Shown one piece after another: positions 57,000-64,000 of a DNA stretch of 64,000 bases. The DNA is from Eleginops maclovinus. Lineage: Eukaryota > Chordata > Actinopteri > Perciformes > Eleginopidae. The stretch is taken from positions 10,092,512 to 10,156,511 of the forward strand of contig NC_086370.1 in NCBI RefSeq assembly GCF_036324505.1. Direction: 5' to 3'. Every line of letters begins with the position of its first letter. Position 1 is the stretch's first letter. The notes below the pieces were generated by a model. It ran no database searches, had not been told where the DNA came from, and was given only the letters and a program-made list of their open reading frames with translations. The translations under genes and the position numbers were made by a program.

Positions 57000-57650
57000 A
57001 TTTTAATGCAAAAACAGAGCTGCTCCGAGTCTTAGACAGTGGCGCTGGAGACGCATTTAGTGGACTTTCTGCAGCTGTCCCTCCATGCCTGACTCCGCGG
57101 GATCTGCACCGCAATTTCAGATTCACGCCGGGGAGTCTTCTCGAGCTGCAACGCTGAGACCAGATCACACAGCCCCCCTAATCCTATCAAGTTTGCGTAT
57201 TCGCCACTGTTTATTTCCCCCACTTGCTTGGGAAAATATTAAACTGAAAATGGGAAATGGGAGATTTTGGAGCCACTGTTGCTATTTTTAAGTGCTTTTT
57301 ACATGTTGTGACCAATGTACTGAGGCGGAGTGTGAATGTGATCGAGAAGCAAATTTAGCGTGTCGAAACAAAAAATGCATCTGTACAGGCAGAGTGCAAA
57401 CACAGGAGAGGAAACACTGAGATGTTCTGTTTGCGGGCTCTTCTGGATTTAAGAGGGACGCAGCACAGGGCAGCAAGTTGAAGGCATGAGGGGGACTTGA
57501 GATGACGAGACGAATGAATCCGTCCAAGTCAGATTTTATCTGCCACACTGAGCAGAATGACTCGCAGTGCGTAAACTAGGGCTCAATTTGGTGTTTTGGA
57601 AGAAACGTGCACTCACGATTCTTTTATCGCTTAAAGCGTTGCTACGCCTC
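57000..57650. promoter_or_regulatory. CpG-richer block upstream of flrt3, possible regulatory DNA
   Basis: This stretch has more CpG dinucleotides than the surrounding AT-rich DNA (for example around 57050-57150, CTCCGCGGGATC and CACGCCGGGG) and ends near a weaker minus-strand GTGAGT motif at about 57.61 kb. It would fall at the start of the proposed first intron, or could hold an alternative first exon. No protein-like reading frame stands out. Confidence 0.25.
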
Positions 57651-57845
57651 TATCACAACCCCATTAGAGAAACAGAATAATGTTTCGCGTTGATTCAAAA
57701 GGGAAAAAGAAAGAAGAGGGGGATAACTAATAAAGATACAAGCAACTCCTTAAGATCCCGCATGACTTTGAATTCCATCTGCCAGAAAGAAGATCCAAAA
57801 AGATGAAAAGGATGCATTCCCAACAGGATTGTACCAGCAAAACAC

Positions 57846-57851
57846 ACTTAC
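57846..57851 (-). other. flrt3: Predicted splice donor of flrt3 noncoding exon 1
   Basis: The minus strand reads attaaagag|gtaagtgtg, a near-perfect vertebrate 5' splice site (AG|GTAAGT). It is the best minus-strand donor I noticed upstream of the flrt3 acceptor, and it lies just downstream of promoter-like motifs. Pairing it with the acceptor at 50843 gives an intron of about 7.0 kb. Another exon between the two cannot be excluded. Confidence 0.5.
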
Positions 57852-58140
57852 CTCTTTAATCAACCAAAAAAAGGTAAAGTAACAGGTATCCTCTTAAATT
57901 GGGTTTCACAACGGGGGAAAAAATTATAATCCAATCCAGGAGGATTTCAATTCACATCCAAAAAAGCCCCTCTGTCTCACAAGGCTAGAGCTATTTGGAG
58001 TTTATCTTTAGCAGCACTGCTATGTTTACTGGTGCACCCCACACACATACACAATCTGTAGGCTGTGCAAGGACGTAGGTGCACGGGTAGATCTCTACAC
58101 AAATGTGGAGTTGTGCTTGCCTCTAGCTTCAATAGAGCAC
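57852..58140 (-). other. flrt3: Candidate noncoding first exon of flrt3 (5' end uncertain)
   Basis: The exon 3' end at 57852 is set by the consensus donor. The 5' end is not defined by the sequence and is placed arbitrarily next to the GC box and CRE-like motif at 58141-58163. An alternative is a much shorter exon: the minus strand has ATTGG (inverted CCAAT, 57931-57935) followed by a TATAAT-like stretch near 57925-57930, which would place the start near 57.9 kb. Confidence 0.35.
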
Positions 58141-58163
58141 TGATGTCATCTGTAGGCGGGGCC
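58141..58163. promoter_or_regulatory. CRE-like site and GC box, candidate flrt3 promoter elements
   Basis: TGATGTCA (58141-58148) is one base from the palindromic CRE/ATF consensus. GGCGGGGCC (58155-58163) is a classical Sp1/KLF GC box. They lie side by side, about 0.3 kb upstream of the strong minus-strand donor, in a window that otherwise has few GC boxes. The link to flrt3 is inference. Confidence 0.4.
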
Positions 58164-58211
58164 TGTCTCTCTCACTCTCTCTATGTCCTCCCTTTCTCTC
58201 TCTCTTTCTCT
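58164..58211. repeat. CT-rich polypyrimidine tract (GA-rich on minus strand)
   Basis: An imperfect CTCT/TTCT run directly after the GC box. On the minus strand it is a GAGA-type purine tract, a sequence class often found at promoters and able to form triplex DNA. It may simply be a low-complexity repeat. Confidence 0.6.

Positions 58212-64000
<5,789 letters not shown>

Larger units (their letters stand above)
50845..57850 (-). other. flrt3: Proposed flrt3 5' intron (about 7.0 kb), no gene seen inside
   Basis: The stretch lies between the acceptor before the flrt3 coding exon and a consensus minus-strand donor at 57846-57851. It is AT-rich noncoding DNA. It contains a perfect 14-bp hairpin (51621-51652), a TG microsatellite (55805-55843) and, near 57.0-57.65 kb, a CpG-richer block that could be regulatory. 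No reading frame in it resembles a known protein. The intron itself is an inference from splice-site motifs. Confidence 0.5.

Noticed and set aside
57600..57625. Alternative minus-strand splice donor (ATC|GTGAGT) near 57.61 kb
   Set aside because: Weaker match than AG|GTAAGT at 57846-57851; kept only as a possible alternative exon end.

Overview
This is a 64 kb piece of a vertebrate nuclear genome, almost certainly from a ray-finned (teleost, probably percomorph) fish. The evidence is AT-rich noncoding DNA, very long uninterrupted CA/TG microsatellites, decayed copies of DNA-transposon families that I recognise from teleost genomes, and one intact single-exon vertebrate gene. Nothing bacterial, viral or phage-like is visible.

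The only protein-coding gene I can support is flrt3, on the minus strand at 48848-50800. It encodes a 650-residue type I membrane protein with a signal peptide, leucine-rich repeats with cysteine caps, a fibronectin III domain, a transmembrane helix and a highly conserved tail. The whole reading frame is in one exon. A good splice acceptor lies 42 bases before the ATG, with an in-frame stop between them. About 7 kb upstream there is a consensus minus-strand splice donor (57846-57851), and beyond it a GC box and CRE-like site (58141-58163). I therefore propose a noncoding first exon and promoter near 57.85-58.16 kb. A candidate poly(A) signal is at 47672-47677.

In other vertebrates FLRT3 lies antisense inside a very large intron of MACROD2. 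The roughly 60 kb of apparently gene-free DNA around flrt3 fits that arrangement, with macrod2 expected on the plus strand, but I found no macrod2 exon here. The host-gene assignment is therefore inference.

Region by region: 1-22.9 kb is noncoding, with a 235 bp TG run, a degraded hAT-type terminus near 6.4 kb and a nearly complete but decayed short DNA transposon at 14.28-14.60 kb. At 22.95-23.45 kb is a well-preserved MITE-like element with long inverted termini built from palindromic TTATC/GATAA motifs. From 23.5 to 47 kb is noncoding DNA with a CA run, a possible LINE 3' tail, several homeodomain-site-rich blocks that look like conserved noncoding elements, and a small retro-inserted sequence (40856-41142) flanked by a perfect 12-bp target-site duplication. 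From 47.6 to 58.2 kb is the flrt3 transcription unit, whose intron holds a perfect 14-bp hairpin. From 58.2 to 64 kb is noncoding DNA with a 268 bp TG run.

I did not find a convincing new multi-gene system. The most informative observations are the flrt3 gene model with its distal promoter, the palindromic MITE and the retro-insertion.
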